This document shows positions 44,741 to 57,717 of a stretch of DNA of 64,000 bases, one piece after another; position 1 is the first letter of the stretch; the number at the start of each line of letters is the position of its first letter. The notes beneath the pieces were generated by a model that saw only the letters and a list, made by a program, of their open reading frames with translations, was not told where the DNA came from and did not search any database. The DNA is from Aselliscus stoliczkanus (lineage: Eukaryota; Chordata; Mammalia; Chiroptera; Hipposideridae): contig CM066727.1 of assembly GCA_033961575.1 (NCBI GenBank), forward strand, positions 3,806,001-3,870,000. Direction: 5' to 3'. Both the position numbers and the translations under genes were made by a program.

Positions 44741-47267
44741 GATACTAATGAGACTCTACACCCACCTATCCATCAGCTACAGTAAGGTGATAAAACTATT
44801 TTAATACGCTCCATTCTCTGTCCAAAGGCCCAATAACACGAACCCAAAGACACACTACACCCTCAGTTAATTTCTTTCAGTTACTCTGAAACTTGGAAAG
44901 TTTCCAATTTCCTCATAACCCTAAGCAAGCTAAGCTACACAGGAGATGACTAGTGATATATTTATTTCACCATGACCCAAAATACTCATTTAGTTTTGAT
45001 CTGTATGCAGCCTTACAAATCTATATACCTTGGCTACCATTGTTTCTTCTGTTCTAAGGACTTATCATTTCTCTGCCTCAGGGAAGAATAATTTATTTCA
45101 ATAATCTGAGATTATTTAATTCTGCAATTCCCAAGAGAAGGATTTCATCTTGATTATATTTTAGAAGAATTTACTTTAATGTTTGACTTTTATCTATAGT
45201 CTAAACTACCACCCCATGTTGTTTTCGTTCAAATGTTTACTTGGACTTATTTTTCATATGTCATGAGAGAAGAACACTTTTGGAGAAAACTTTATTTTAT
45301 AATATAGTTTGATTACCTAAAAAGGAATTCTCCACACTAGCAGTATTCTTATTGATAGATGGGATAATACTGAAGCAAGCAGCATATTGCAGCTATCGAT
45401 ATGTGAAATGGAAATCTAAACACTGGTCTAATATCTGAGATTGGAGATTATTTGATGACTTCATACATATATGTATAACTTCAGAATAAGGAATTTTTAG
45501 TAGGTGGATTCTTCTTTCATTTGATGATCTTTATAAAGCAACTCAAGCAAAAATATGAGTGGTGATTTCATGAACTTTAATCAGTTTTAATGGTTTTCAT
45601 TGTCATATAAGTGTTGTGCTGTCTACTTTGAAGATATACAGAATTTAATGAAGATATAGTATAGTAAGCAAAATTCAGCTGGAGAGTAATAGAGTATAAA
45701 ATAACCCAAATTCAGAATAGAAGATTAGCCTCTATTAAATGAATGAGCCATGTACAAAGGCCATTCAAAGTCATTTAATATTAAAGCAACAATTAACTGA
45801 ATGAGTGGAAATTAGATGTATTTAGAAAGGTCTAGATGTCTATCCATGCTAAAGTATTAGAAAATGACAAATAATTTATACATGCTTCTTAAGCCCTGAT
45901 AACTTCACCATTTCCACAAATTCAAAACATCAAACTTATTGAAATACATCAAAATCAAAACTAGATATCATAATATCCTGCCAAAAATTAGATTCAAAAA
46001 ACTTTGTTAAATATAATTGTATTTAATTATTCCATTGGGAAATAATAGGAGAATATAATTTTTCCCCAGACAGTCAGTCAATGATGTATCACTTGTAAGC
46101 AAGAAATATGGCTGGCAGCTGTGTCCACCAATGGACATTTTCACCAGTGGCACACTCTACTTGTTAATAAAAGCATGTGTTATCATCCTTTATGATTACC
46201 ATGCCAAAGGTCCTCCATGGAAGGTTTAAATTATCTATAAGTTCATTTGAAATTCTCATTAAAAACTAAAACCATATTTCATAAGACTTAAAACTATGTC
46301 CCAAGGAAACAGGAGTCAGATTGGGTAGACTGAATTCATGTATTATAATATATAAGAATTTCAATCTAAAAGTTGAGAATATTTGAAAGGAAATTGACAC
46401 ATAACCAACTATAAGTTATATATTGTATAACAATATAAGTGCCTTAAGCACCATTTCCATGCTGCTCATTGCCAATATATATGGACTCTACCTGTCCACT
46501 TAGAGCTCTCCAAATATACCTACATTTAAAAAATTTGCTATCATTTCTCCTTATATTGTCAGCCATAGAGTCATAAAAATATAATGATTCTCTTTCGTCA
46601 GCCTGCACGTTTATTTTATAACCTCTCCAGGACTATCATGTTAGACTAAGGGACCATGGTGGAATTTAAAGTTTTAAAGAATTTGCTGTGACAAGGTGGC
46701 TCCTTCATTGTCTACTATACCTCATTTTAAGTAAGAGACACTGGCTCCTTGAAGGTATTTAATCCTTGTCTGCCCCACTTTTTTGTTTGTTTGTTTGTTT
46801 GTTTGTTTGTATTTTCAATACTTTTTTTTTCTTAACAGAGTGCTAAAAGAACTCCAAAAGTATGTTGCTCCTATGTCTTTGTGAAACTCATCAAGGAAAT
46901 CCTCTATGATAATTTAATTCCACAGGTTTCTGTGGGTCGTACAGTCCTTTTGGTTAAAGAAAACTAAAATTAGAACAGAATATTGTATCAAGGGATATGG
47001 AACCAGCAAGCTAACATGGTGTCAGAAAAAAAAAAAAGGATATAACACTTAAAGCAAAAATGTACATAGGAGACCATCTAGTGAGTAATACAACAAATGC
47101 CCCATTTTGCAAACAAACAAAAAAAATCTGACTATAAAAACTATTATAGGAAGGTCTTTAACTTATCTAAATCTGTGATCTCTTATCTGGAAAATACATG
47201 ATTAGAGTCAGGAAGTAAGCTAGTTGTAAGATTTCACATATAAAGCAGTCAATATGTTAGATCCTAG
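44741..47267. other. Repeat-poor AT-rich island
   Basis: 2.5 kb with no recognised transposon except a (GTTT)n at 46782-46810 and short A runs. No exon-like frame above 60 codons. Candidate for ancient unique, possibly regulatory, sequence. Confidence 0.4.
46782..46810. repeat. (GTTT)n simple repeat
   Basis: About seven GTTT units. Confidence 0.95.
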
Positions 47268-47760
47268 TGTATTAGTTTCCTATGGCCCCTGTAACAAATG
47301 ACCATAAGTGTGGTGACTTAAAACAACAGTCCTGGAGGCTGAAGTCCTAGGTCCATGTCACTGCATCACCACCAAAGTGTAAATGAGCTGCTCTCCCTCC
47401 AGATCTCTAGGACACAGTCCACCCCTTGCTCTCCCAGCCTCTGGGGGCTGCCATATTCTCTGGCTGTGGCCATATTGCTTCAGTCTTCAAGGTCAGCATG
47501 CCCTTCAAGTCCATCTTTACATGGTCTTCTCCTCTGTATATGTCCAGTCTCTTCTGCCTCCCTCTTACAACGACACTTGTGGTGGCACTTAGGGACCAGC
47601 TGGATCATCCAGGAAAATCTCTCCATCTTAAAATCTTAATTTAATCACATCTTCAAAACCACTTTTTCCACATAATGTAATATTTACAGCTTGAAGGATT
47701 TAGGACTTGATACTTTGGAGGGGTGGTGGTGGTATTATTCTGTTGGCTGCTAATTAAGTA
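47268..47760 (-). mobile_element. MLT1-type (MaLR) LTR, antisense
   Basis: Starts 'tgtattagtttcctatggcc' and continues 'gtcctggaggctgaagtcct', 'ggggctgccatattctctgg' and 'tcatccaggaaaatctctcc', a reverse-complemented MLT1 LTR. Frames of 70-94 codons inside are not genes. Confidence 0.8.
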
Positions 47761-49398
47761 AATTAGATATTTAGCCATTTGTAAAAACAAGTCAATTGGA
47801 TATTGACTTGTCCTCATTTTATCCTGACATCATATGACAAATCTAAAATGCTTTGAAATGTGCTAAGAGAACCATAGCAAATAGTTATTGTTTTTGCCAG
47901 TCCGACGTCCATTTACCTTTTGTTATGTGAAAGCAAAAGGGAGTTACCCAAAAGCAGTCTGTCTCCTTTGCATTGTCCTACACACCAAAATATGCGATGT
48001 CGTTTCCACAGCCTTGGTAGGGCCACTGTCCTTGCAACAAGAGACAAGACCTCTATTAAAGAGTCTCGTCAATGCACATAAAAGCATAACATGGTCACAG
48101 CCCCCTTTGAAGAGTGCTGTAAGTCAGAGTTTAAAACAACAACCAAAAATAATCCACGTACGTTGATTTCTCCTGTAATTGCCTTTTCAAAAATTCTCAA
48201 TATGAGTGATACCCCCACACTCATCAGCATGGTGGAGATGGCATTACTTTGATTGTACAAATGGGGTCTCAGACACAAAATCAGTGAGGTTGTTTTAAGT
48301 GATATCAATTTTATGCTGCTTCCCAATTCCAGGAAAAAAAAAAATTCCAAAGTGTTTTTAAGTAAGCTAAGAGATAAAGAAATGTTCTTTCACCGATAGC
48401 TATGTGAAATGGTTGTACTTCATCAATTTTAAAAGAACATAGATTTGTTTCCTTGAACACTTATTCTTTCTGTATCTCTTCTATTAGTAGCTATTATTTG
48501 TTTTCATATGTTTTTATACCTACTAGAAATTTTATCTCAAATTAACTTAAGCCAAAATTAAATAATATCACAGCCTCTATTTCTCCACAATCATTTGTAA
48601 ATAGTAAGTCATAATAGCATAGTGTCTTCAAACAGCAATAATTGTTTAGTAATTATTAATAATAAGTTACTTAGTACACAGGATAAGCAGAAATTCAAGG
48701 TAAATTCACCCCCTGAAAGTTTATTGCAATCAGTTCACATTAGATTAGATCAGCCATCTGCAGAGAGCAATTTAAAAGTCACTGTGTCTCCCAGGTCAGA
48801 AGCAGAAAGGGCAGGTGTAGTGATCAAACAAATGCTTGACAATGCACAGGAGTGCTCAGTACTTGTTGAATTACAGGGTCCTTTTTTTTGAGGAAAGACA
48901 ATGCTAATCATTAGGCCATAGTTAGCATGGAGTCCAGAAAAAGGATTAACTGAGAGAGAAATACTTGTCAGGCTGTTCGCAGTACCATTGAAAGGAAGGA
49001 CACTCCCCGCTGATCTGACTCCCACGGACTGCTCAGTCCCTGTGACTGCAGTGACACAAGTCTCCACAGTGTGCCTGGCTCTCCTTCCATCACCTGGGAG
49101 GGTCCTCCCAGTGTCCACTTGTCTTGTATGTTAACTGATATCTCATGAGGAACTCCATTGAGTGGGCTGACCTGTACATTCTGACCACATGGCAGTTGTC
49201 ATTTTATGATCAATTCAAAGGTTAGCATTCTGGCTTGGGCCATGAATTACTGAGTTACCACCTATCTGCTTCTTAGGGACCAAAAAAGCTGAAGATCAGA
49301 CCTTCGGATATGGTGGCCGCACCAAGGCTCTGCCGTCTCTGAATCCCCACCCGAGGCTAGCTGGTCCTCCAGGTCTCCATTCGTCTCCATCCAGTGAT
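47761..49398. other. Unassigned DNA
   Basis: Includes a 122-codon minus-strand frame (48750-49118) without a recognisable domain. No repeat is confidently named. Confidence 0.35.
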
Positions 49399-49530
49399 GC
49401 ATTCACTCATTCATTTATTCCAGGAGATGCACTGAGTACTACTCTGTCAGGTGCTGTGCTGGAAGGCATAGCAGTAAAAACGATTTTCCCAATCCTTGCC
49501 CTCATGGAGCTTACAGTCCAGTGAGGAAAG
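49399..49530 (-). mobile_element. L2 LINE 3' end, antisense
   Basis: 'cattcactcattcatttatt', 'gtcaggtgctgtgctggaag' and 'ccctcatggagcttacagtc' are the reverse complement of the L2 3' end. Confidence 0.8.
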
Positions 49531-50277
49531 CCACAGTTTTAAACACATACTGACTTTATTTATATTGTAAGAGCTTAAACAATAGGGTACTTTACAACCG
49601 TAGGCTGGTGAAGCCAGAAAACTCTCACCTGAGGCACTAACTTTGAAGCTGTTAAAAGATGAACATCAATTACAAGGAAAGTGAAGATAAAAGTTGACCA
49701 GGTGGAGAAAAGAATACAAATAAAGACTCTGCTAAGGAAAAAGGCCAGGAGCACTTAGGGAGAAGAAAGGAGTCTAGAGCTTAGTGAAGGACACGAAGAG
49801 TGGCCAGGGAAAGCCGCAGCGGTGGACGCGGGCCAGGAAGGGAGGCCTGGCTCACAGGCCTCTTTCTAGATTCAGGGAAGCCCTGGGGGCACTTAATCCT
49901 TGTAAATCACGTCAAGACACCATCTGACGGAATCTGCCGTCACCAAATCCTTGCCCATCTAGGTGCCATCGTACCAGGTTTGTAGCAGATAAACAGGAAA
50001 TACAGACAGGAAGGCAACCTTTCTTGCTTGCTCTCCAGGTTGGTCTCGGGCCCCAGCACTCCCTGTGGCCTGTGCACTGTCTCCCTCACCAAGTCCCTCA
50101 TCTGCCCGGCTGCTGAGGCCTTTGGGTCTGCAATCCACAGGCAAGTCATTCCCTGATACGAAGTCGATCTAATTTCCCTGGGAGGAAGCAAACTGAACAG
50201 GGGGTAAAAGAAGCAATGATGCACCTTCCTTGATGAAAATGCTTGAGCCTGTCCCCAGGAAATTTCATGGATGCACA

Positions 50278-50327
<50 letters not shown>

Positions 50328-50786
50328 CCTATACAATTTCAGAAGAGTACATATAACCTCTAAAAGCCATTTAAGAGACCAGTTAAGAAACTCCCGGAAC
50401 TAGCAAGGGAAGCAGCTGAAGATGAGATAGGAGGCACGGAACCAGGTGACAAATGGCGAGGGGCCAACCCAACAGGGATTTCCCTGTGGAAGGCACGAGG
50501 GGCATCAGCTGCAGCTGTGATGGGACCCTAGTGACAGGTGCCCGTGGCCTTCGGCAAGGCCACTTCTCCTTTATCCACAGCCCACCATTTCCCAAATCCC
50601 CGTTTAAAAATTGTAACAAAAGAGAACAGCCATGCAGTTGGTATTTGCCCTCACGAGGGCCGTCTAGGAAGCCGATGTACCCCGAAAATGTGTACATGGG
50701 CTCCTAGTTTCCGACTGTCAGATTTCATGTGCCCAGGGACAATGCAAAGATGTCCAGGTGGAGAGAAAGAACAGCTGCAAGTCTGA
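49531..50786. other. Unassigned DNA with a (CA)n
   Basis: Apart from the microsatellite at 50274-50324, no feature is recognised. Confidence 0.35.
50274..50324. repeat. (CA)n microsatellite
   Basis: About 25 CA units with one TA interruption near 50284. Confidence 0.97.
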
Positions 50787-50952
50787 CTGAAACATCGTTG
50801 TTGTTTTTTAGCTGAGCCATCCTGCCACCTGTTGGCAGCTCAGCGGCAGCTCAGCTCGGGCTGGGCATCGAACTGCTGTTCCTCCAAGCTCAGCTCGCAC
50901 TCTTGAGTGAGGGCTTAACCACCTGAGCCACTCGGCCGGCCCTGAAGCATCG
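50787..50952 (-). mobile_element. Rhin-1-like tRNA-derived SINE with 11-bp duplication
   Basis: The body (50798-50941) on minus starts GGCCGGCCGAGTGGCTCAGG, with a B-box-like 'cagttcgatgcc' and a 3' module 'ccaacaggtggcaggatgg', ending in a short A/C tail. Flanks 'ctgaaacatcg' (50787-50797) and 'ctgaagcatcg' (50942-50952) differ at one base. Same subfamily as 21074-21249. Confidence 0.85.
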
Positions 50953-52402
50953 CCCTTGTCCCCAAGCTGACGTCCATCCACTGTCAGCCATGCCTCGCCC
51001 ATGACTGAGGGCTTGACCTTCTCCAAACAAGTGGATTTCCTTTTTCCTCCTACTCTTCTTCATATCTCTAGTTCTCGTTTCTTGCAGAAGTAAAATGTAA
51101 GGAATTTCTGCAGCTTTCCAACAAACTCTAAATGAATTTGTAGCTGTCTTACTGATGCTGAAAATGTGAAAGTACAAGTGTTGGCTTTTCTCCAGTGGAA
51201 CAAGCACAAGCACAAGGATTCTCTGTGGAAAACCTCCTTTCCGGGGTTTCCAGCAATTGGGGGAAAGGTTTTACATACATATATATATTTACATATATAT
51301 AGATTTAATTCTAAATATATCTGTATATTAAATTATAAGTTTTAATTCTGTTCAAATCATGATAGTCCATCCCAAGTAAAAGACGTCATTCATCTCAGAA
51401 TACTGAAAGCGACACACGCATGAGTGCTGAAATTGGACAGTTAATCAGGCACGATTGACTCCACGCTGCCTAAGTTCTCTGGAACTTTAAATATCTTTAC
51501 TTCGTTATCACATTTTAACTCACAATGCTGACAGTGGATGAGACGCGATGCGACGCTGAGAGACACTGTGGTATATGACAGCTATAGTCCAAAGTACTCC
51601 AGCAAGAGAAAGGCAAAGAAGCCAAACTCAAAAGCCCAACAAAAGAGTCCCTTACAGACGGACGAGTCTGTCCAGGGCTACTGGGATTTTCTGTGGGCAG
51701 AAGAAAATTGAAATGGATCATTTGTCACTGGAGACTTCACTAGAGAAACACCTTTTCAGCAAAATGGTAAGTTTTCAGAAATGATTCCAAAGCAGCTTGG
51801 CACGAAGCACTAGAGCCAAGAGTATCTCACAGAGCAAACTGGGGAGTGAAGGATGGAAGGGAGAGTTCCGCAGAGACTCGGCCAAGGAAGGAGGCGGCCA
51901 CGCTGCCTCCGAGACACAGGACTCAGCAGAAAATGCACACAGAAAGTTGGAGGAGCCAGGAAACGTATTTTGGAAGTGGCTTTCCGTGGTGAAATCATTA
52001 GGAGAGCAGGGGAGGTGTATCAACGCTTGAGAGCACTGCGCGCACGGGAAATGCAGTCCACTGACTGCGGCACCGGTGGTCAGCCCCCAAGCCCTCGGTC
52101 CCTACAAAACAAAACAAATTAGGAATCATCCGTATACTTCGGTAAATACTGGGCATGACACTCAGACCTCGGTTCCCCCTTTCAAGGAAGTGGCTGTGGG
52201 TATGGAGAAAACAAAGACCCAGTGAGAGGAATTAGCTACAGCTCATCTATAGAGAACAGGGGGATATGAGATTAAAGTGACTGTACCCCCATTTTAGGAG
52301 CTCGGGGTGAATACAGCTCTGAAGTCTATAAAGAATGAACAGACGGCGGTGTTAGGAGAAACCGGGAGGATGTTCACAGACAAGAGACCTTATTTTGACA
52401 AT
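50953..52402. other. Unassigned DNA
   Basis: AT-rich patch at about 51275-51350. Short frames only. Confidence 0.35.
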
Positions 52403-52908
52403 TAAAGTTTCCTTTACAGGGGACCCTGCTGCACTGTTGGTGGGACTGCAGATTGGTGCAGCCACTATGGAAGTCAGTATGGAGGTATCTCAAAGAACTG
52501 GAAATAGAGCTACCGTTTGACCCAGCAATTCCACTCCTAGCTATTTATCCTGAAAAACCCAAGACACTAATTTGAAAAAATATATGCACCCCTGTGTTCA
52601 TTGCAGCGCTATTGACAATAGCCAAGACTTGGAAACTACCAAAATGCCCATCGGTAGATGACTGGATTAAGAAACTGTGGTACATTTATACAATGGAGTA
52701 TTACTCTGCTATAAAGAAGAATGAAATCGTACCATTTGCAATTATACGGATGGACCTAGAGACTATTATGCTAAGTGACATAAGTCAGTCAGAGAAAGAC
52801 AAATACCATATAATCTCACTCATATGTGGAATCTGAAAAACTGAATGAATGAGCAAAGTAAACAGAAACAGTCTCATAGATATAGAGGAAAAATCAGGGT
52901 TGCTAGTT

Positions 52909-52943
52909 GGGAGGGGGATGGGGATGAGGGAGAAGGGGAAGGG
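52909..52943 (+). other. G-quadruplex motif in the L1 3' UTR
   Basis: Six runs of three or more G separated by 1-4 bases, within a purine-only stretch interrupted by T. Meets the usual G4 pattern. Confidence 0.8.
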
Positions 52944-53232
52944 ATTAGACAGCAAAAATAGGCAACTACAATATTGCTACAGGGATATGAAAGACAGTTC
53001 AGGGAATATAATTAATAATGTTGTAAATATTTTGTGGGGTGACAGATGGTCACATGTCTTGTTAGGGAGACCATTTCATGGATGGAGAAGAGGCTTGACC
53101 ACTGCACTGTACACCTGAAGCTGATGTTGTATAATACTGTATACCAACTGTAACTGAATATATAGATAGTCACGGGATGTGGAGTATACTGTGGAGGGGA
53201 GTCAGAGGAAGTGTAATAGATATGTATGATAT

Positions 53233-53268
53233 GGGGGGGGGAGTGGGGTGGCAAATTGGGGGAGGGGG
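53233..53268 (+). other. Second G-quadruplex motif in the L1 3' UTR
   Basis: A run of nine G near 53233, then GGGG, GGGGG and GGGGG with short loops (one of about nine bases). Confidence 0.7.
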
Positions 53269-53367
53269 TTGTCACTTTGAGGGGCAAAAAGTATAACTAT
53301 TGCACTGTGTTGTACACCTGAAGCTAATTATAAATAAATAAATAATAAAATAAAGTTTCCTTTACAG

Positions 53368-55209
53368 AAATGATGAAGAAAGTCCTATCATGTGAGTGCA
53401 CTGGGGGATGTGACAGACAAGAGTAGCCCCTTTGAAGTCACTCCTCTGGTGTAGGAAACGCTGCTGGCCTCATATTGTGCCCATGTATAGCAGTTACAGA
53501 TACCAAGGCGACAGGTGCAAATGACACTGGCCTGCCACCATGTCTTCAGGTCACACCCTCTGGAGAGGCCCTGCTCGGGGCACAGCCAGCCTGTGACTCA
53601 GTCTCCCCATGCAGCGTCCAGCCCCTCCATGAAGCTCTCCTTTTCCTCCCACAGAGGACCGCTGTGTGCTGCTCGCTGAGGCTTACCCATGGTAGGCCAG
53701 TCCTGTAACAGGGTGTCCGGCCAGGGGGAGAAGGGGCCACATCCCTGCACGTAGTTCCTGCACAGGAGAGTTCTCATCCCTTCTAGCTGTTTCTTCTCAC
53801 GAATGCGCAAGCACTTTTATTCTGCTGAAAAGTCATCAAATACTAAAAAAATCGCTGTAGGAAAAGAACTGTGGCCACATACAACCCTAGCATTTTAAAT
53901 GACGAAATGCTGAGGTCACTGAGCCACGGGTGGGCCAGAAGCCACGGCCCCATCGTCTGCGTCTCTCACACCCCCCAGTATGACATCGCATCCACCCAAA
54001 GGAGTCAGGGTAACCTAAAACCAGGGACCAGGGATCATGGCAGAAGCACAGAATGTCAGCTATATCTGTATATGTATGTATCTACCTGTCCATGTAGGTA
54101 GATCCTTTAAATGCATGAACTTCGCCAGAAAGCATGATATGAACCCTCTAGGATGGCTTCCTTTTCACCCCCTGTTGAGGGAAACAGCTGAAACAATTCA
54201 GTTTTAGAGAAAGATTGAAGAAACATTTTTTTCGCCAAGGTCAAAACATAAGATGAGAAATAAAATGATATAATTTTGCCACTTAAAAAAGCCATAAAGG
54301 ACAGTAATGTATTTCTGAATGCTACCTGAAAATTTAGCATGAAACTTTAAATGACTGCGAAATCACAGTTGATAGTGGCTTTCTTGGCACTGGATGCAGG
54401 CGGTGCAGACCCCAAAATAGTAGGATGTTGAGGAACGAGACCCCATGCTGCAGTGTCACACCGGACTGCGAGCTGTTGCCTCGTCCCCTTCGCAGGGATG
54501 GGACCTCACCCTCCAGTTCTCAGGCAGCTGTTAGTGCAGCTTTCAAATGTTCATGGTGAAGAAGACCACTCTCACAATAAGAGCTCTTCGCTCTACTTTA
54601 AGGATTGGTTTTAAATTTTATTTAATGTATTTTCACAGCAAGTTTTCTGAGACGCTTTATCATGTGCCTTCACGTTCTCCTGGTCAGGTTTCAATAACTT
54701 GGTAAAGTCAAATGCACTATAAGCTCCAGCATCTATTCACCCTCCCCCTTGAACCTTCCTCACTGTTAACATGTTGAAGCCAAAGAAAAATGTCCTCCAC
54801 ATAAACCATATTTTATACTATAAAATAGCAAACAGCACAGTAGTGTGAGGATTTCAGTACCCAGTGGGTGAAATGGGTTTTGCTTTCATCAGGGCCCAAA
54901 AGGGATTCTGGTTCAAGACAGGTCCTGGCCCGAGAGGGCAAGCAGCCACAGGAGTCCGTGTTGGCCCAGACGCCTCTCTCGCCTCCCTCCTTGTTATGTC
55001 TTGTATCAGTCAGCAGCTCAGCAGGAAACAGATGGCAAACCCAAATCCCTATAAGACGAGGAAGGGTAATAAGCAGACTGCCCACAAGGGTGGGCAGAGC
55101 TCTCTCTTCCCCCCCGGACGCCCCCAGCCCAGAAACCATCCAATGAGGGAGCTTGGGGTGGGGGGTGACGAATTCCCTAATCTCAAGTTTCTTGCTCCCT
55201 TTGGTGTCA
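53368..55209. other. Unassigned DNA
   Basis: Mixed GC content, short frames only. No exon or repeat is confidently recognised. Confidence 0.35.
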
Positions 55210-55650
55210 GTCTAGTGTTGCTGCTGTAATAAATTACAATAAAACAAACCTAGTGGCTTGAACCAACACAAACACTTACTTCAAGTTCTGAAGGTCTGAA
55301 AGGAGTCCTACGGGGCTGAACTCAAGGCACTGGTAGGACCCGTTCCTTCTGAAGACTCAGCAGGGTCATTCCTGGCTGCCTCCAGCATCTGCAGGTGGCC
55401 TTTCTTCCTTGACTGCAATCTCTGGGCCCATCACTAATCACTTCTCTAGCTTTGATCCTCCTGGTCACTTCTTACAGGACCCTTGTAATTGCATGGGATT
55501 CACCTGGACAATCCAGGAGAATCTCCCCTTCTCGAAACCCTTAGCTTAGTCACCTTTGCAGAATCCCTCTCGCCACATTAGGTAACATATTTGCAGGTTG
55601 TGGAGATTAGGATATGGACAGCTTGGAGGGTGAGGGCAGTATTCAGCCTT
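55210..55650 (-). mobile_element. MLT1-type (MaLR) LTR, antisense
   Basis: 'tagtgttgctgctgtaataa', 'cttcaagttctgaaggtct', 'cctggacaatccaggagaat' and 'gtaacatatttgcaggttgt' are reverse-complemented MLT1 blocks. Confidence 0.75.
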
Positions 55651-56089
55651 ACTTTCTGAGATCTCTCACTGGGGCTCCCCACCATCCGAACCCACCCAAG
55701 GCCAGCAGTCATGGAGGTCCACCCCCCAGGGCTCAGACCAGGGTCAGAGGGGAGATGACCTCTAGCAGGGCAAACTGACGTCACCTCCCACGTCTCCTTC
55801 ACCCAGTGTCTTCAAAACTAAAGCTAGCGGTGTGTCTGACTGTGTAAATGCAACGTAGGAGGCTCAGTGAAGGATTAGGTGACCTCCTTCACAACCCTGC
55901 AGGGCTCTCCCCAACCCATGAGGAAGCACCGTCTCCTAAAGGTAAAGTGTGAGAAGGAAAAGGAAGCGCTGCAGTTTACAACGTGGACCCCATCAAGTGG
56001 CTTTCAATTCCTTTCTCAGAGGGGAGGCAATGAAAGCATTTTTGCATATATTTCAAAAATATCGAATGGTAGCATTAATTATACAACAG
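55651..56089. other. Unassigned DNA
   Basis: No feature recognised. Confidence 0.35.
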
Positions 56090-56741
56090 CTTCCGGCCAC
56101 CACAGTTTTACTTTCTATAGCTTCAGTTACAGGCAGTTAACTGTGGTCCAAAAATAATAAATGGAGAATTCCAGAAATAAACAGTTCATAAGTTTTAAAT
56201 TGTGTGCCATTCTGAGTAGCGGGACAAAACCTCGCGAGGTCCTGCTCTGTCCCGTCCAGGGCGTGAATCGCCCCTCTGTCCACCATCTCCCCATTGTACA
56301 CACAGCACAATAAGAGACTCTGAGAGGGAGAGATGTCACATTCATGTACCTTTTATTATTACAGTATATTGTTACTGTCATTCTATTTTATTATTCTTAT
56401 TGTTGTTGATCTGTGACTTGCCTAACTTATAAATTAAAATTTATGAAAGGTATGTATGTATAGGAAAAGCAGTACAGGCATACCTCGAAGATATCAAGGG
56501 CGCAGTTCCAGACCAATGCGATAAAGCCAATATTACAATAAAGCGAGTTGTAATCTTTTGGCTGGTGGAGGGTCTTGCCTTCAATTTGTAAAAAACACAG
56601 GATCTGGGAAGTAGAATAAAGCGAAATGTACAATAAAGCAAGATGTGCCTGTGTGGATATAGGATTTGGTGCTGTCTGTGGTTTTAGGTATCCGCTGGAA
56701 GTCTTGGAACATAACCCCTTTGGGTGGAGCTACTGTAGTTT
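56090..56741 (+). mobile_element. Tigger3/4-type pogo DNA transposon remnant
   Basis: The left part (56090-56474) contains 'gttaactgtggtccaaaaat', 'cagaaataaacagttcataa' and the right-terminal block 'ctaacttataaattaaaatt'. The right terminal part resumes after a nested element at about 56652 with 'gctgtctgtggttttaggta' and 'gctggaagtcttggaacata'. The internal transposase region is deleted. Confidence 0.8.
56475..56651 (-). mobile_element. Tigger1-derived MITE nested in the older Tigger
   Basis: Ends CAGGCATACCTCGAAGAT and 'agcaagatgtgcctg', with TA before it. Inside, 'aaagcgagttgtaatctttt' and 'ggctggtggagggtcttgcc' match the Tigger1 C-terminal coding region in reverse. It splits the Tigger3/4 remnant. 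Confidence 0.85.
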
Positions 56742-57041
56742 TCACAGAAATATCATTTCCTCTTAATAACTGTTATATCCCCAAAGGTCACACACATGCT
56801 CAGATTGAATCAGCTAAACTGTTATTGACAGCTCACAGCTCATCCTGTCCAAGGCACTTTCAGATCGGGTGAGCATCGTTTACCTTTGTCGGAGTTGAGG
56901 TTCCATTGTCAGTATTTGACTCTACACTATCCCCAATTTAAAAATAGATACATGATTCAACATTTCTCTATTGAAATAAAGTACAGAACAAATGGTAAGA
57001 ATGCTAAGCTGAATTCTAAAACTCAAAATAGGACACACATT

Positions 57042-57448
57042 GTTGTCTTAATCTGAGGGGCCACCATAACACAATGCCACAGACTGCGGGCTGAAGTAAC
57101 AGACATTTATTTTCTCACAGTTCTGGGGGCCAGACTCCAAGGTCAAGGAGCCGTCAGGGTTGGTTTCTGGCGAGACCTCTTTCCTGGGCATACAGATGGC
57201 CCCCTTCTCCCTGTGTCTGCACGTGGCCTGATCTGTCTGTGGACACAGAGAGACGGTCTCTGGTGTCTCTCCCTCTTCTTATAAGGCCACCAGCCCTATG
57301 AGATTAGGGCCCCACCCTTATGACCCCATTTAACCTTGATTGCCTCTTTAAAGGCCCCACTCCAACCACTATCACCTGGCAGGGATGGTTTAGGACTTCA
57401 TCATATGAATTTGGGGAAAGCGGGGTACAAGTCATCCATAACACTGGT
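57042..57448 (-). mobile_element. MLT1A-type (MaLR) LTR, antisense
   Basis: 'acagacatttattttctcac', 'agttctgggggccagactcc', 'cttcttataaggccaccagc', 'gattagggccccaccctta' and 'catatgaatttggggaaag' are reverse MLT1A blocks. Confidence 0.9.
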
Positions 57449-57717
57449 CAACAGCATGTCTGAGGGGCACAGAATTTGAAATTGTATGTGTTTGGACCAT
57501 TTCATCAGAAGTGTCATTTACTACAAACAGCTAAAAGAGAGAACGGGACAATAATAAAAAAAAAAAATCCAATCATGATTGTCCAAAAATTGGACTTGAA
57601 TGCTCCGAGGATCCATTTGCCCATTTTTCTCCCAGTGAATTAACAGGTACGAACTTTTTCTAAAGAGCAGCGTGACGCCACTGATGCTGAGCCCTCCTAT
57701 TATTTTCAAACAAAGTA

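Larger units (their letters stand above)
52403..53367 (+). mobile_element. Young 5'-truncated L1 with 17-bp target duplication
   Basis: 'taaagtttcctttacag' flanks the element at 52403-52419 and 53351-53367. The insert (52420-53350) begins in the last part of ORF2, whose end is readable as an 80-codon open segment (52594-52836) ending in the usual 'LICGI' and a stop, with one earlier in-frame stop near 52573. The 3' UTR (52837-53350) is G-rich and ends in a (TAAA)n tail. The same 3' end occurs inverted at 11046-11267. 5' truncation makes it inactive. Exact duplication indicates lineage-specific age. Confidence 0.92.

Noticed and set aside
52594..52836. 80-codon frame that looks like a clean protein end
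   Set aside because: It is the C-terminal end of L1 ORF2 in a 5'-truncated insertion, reported with that L1 and not as a gene.
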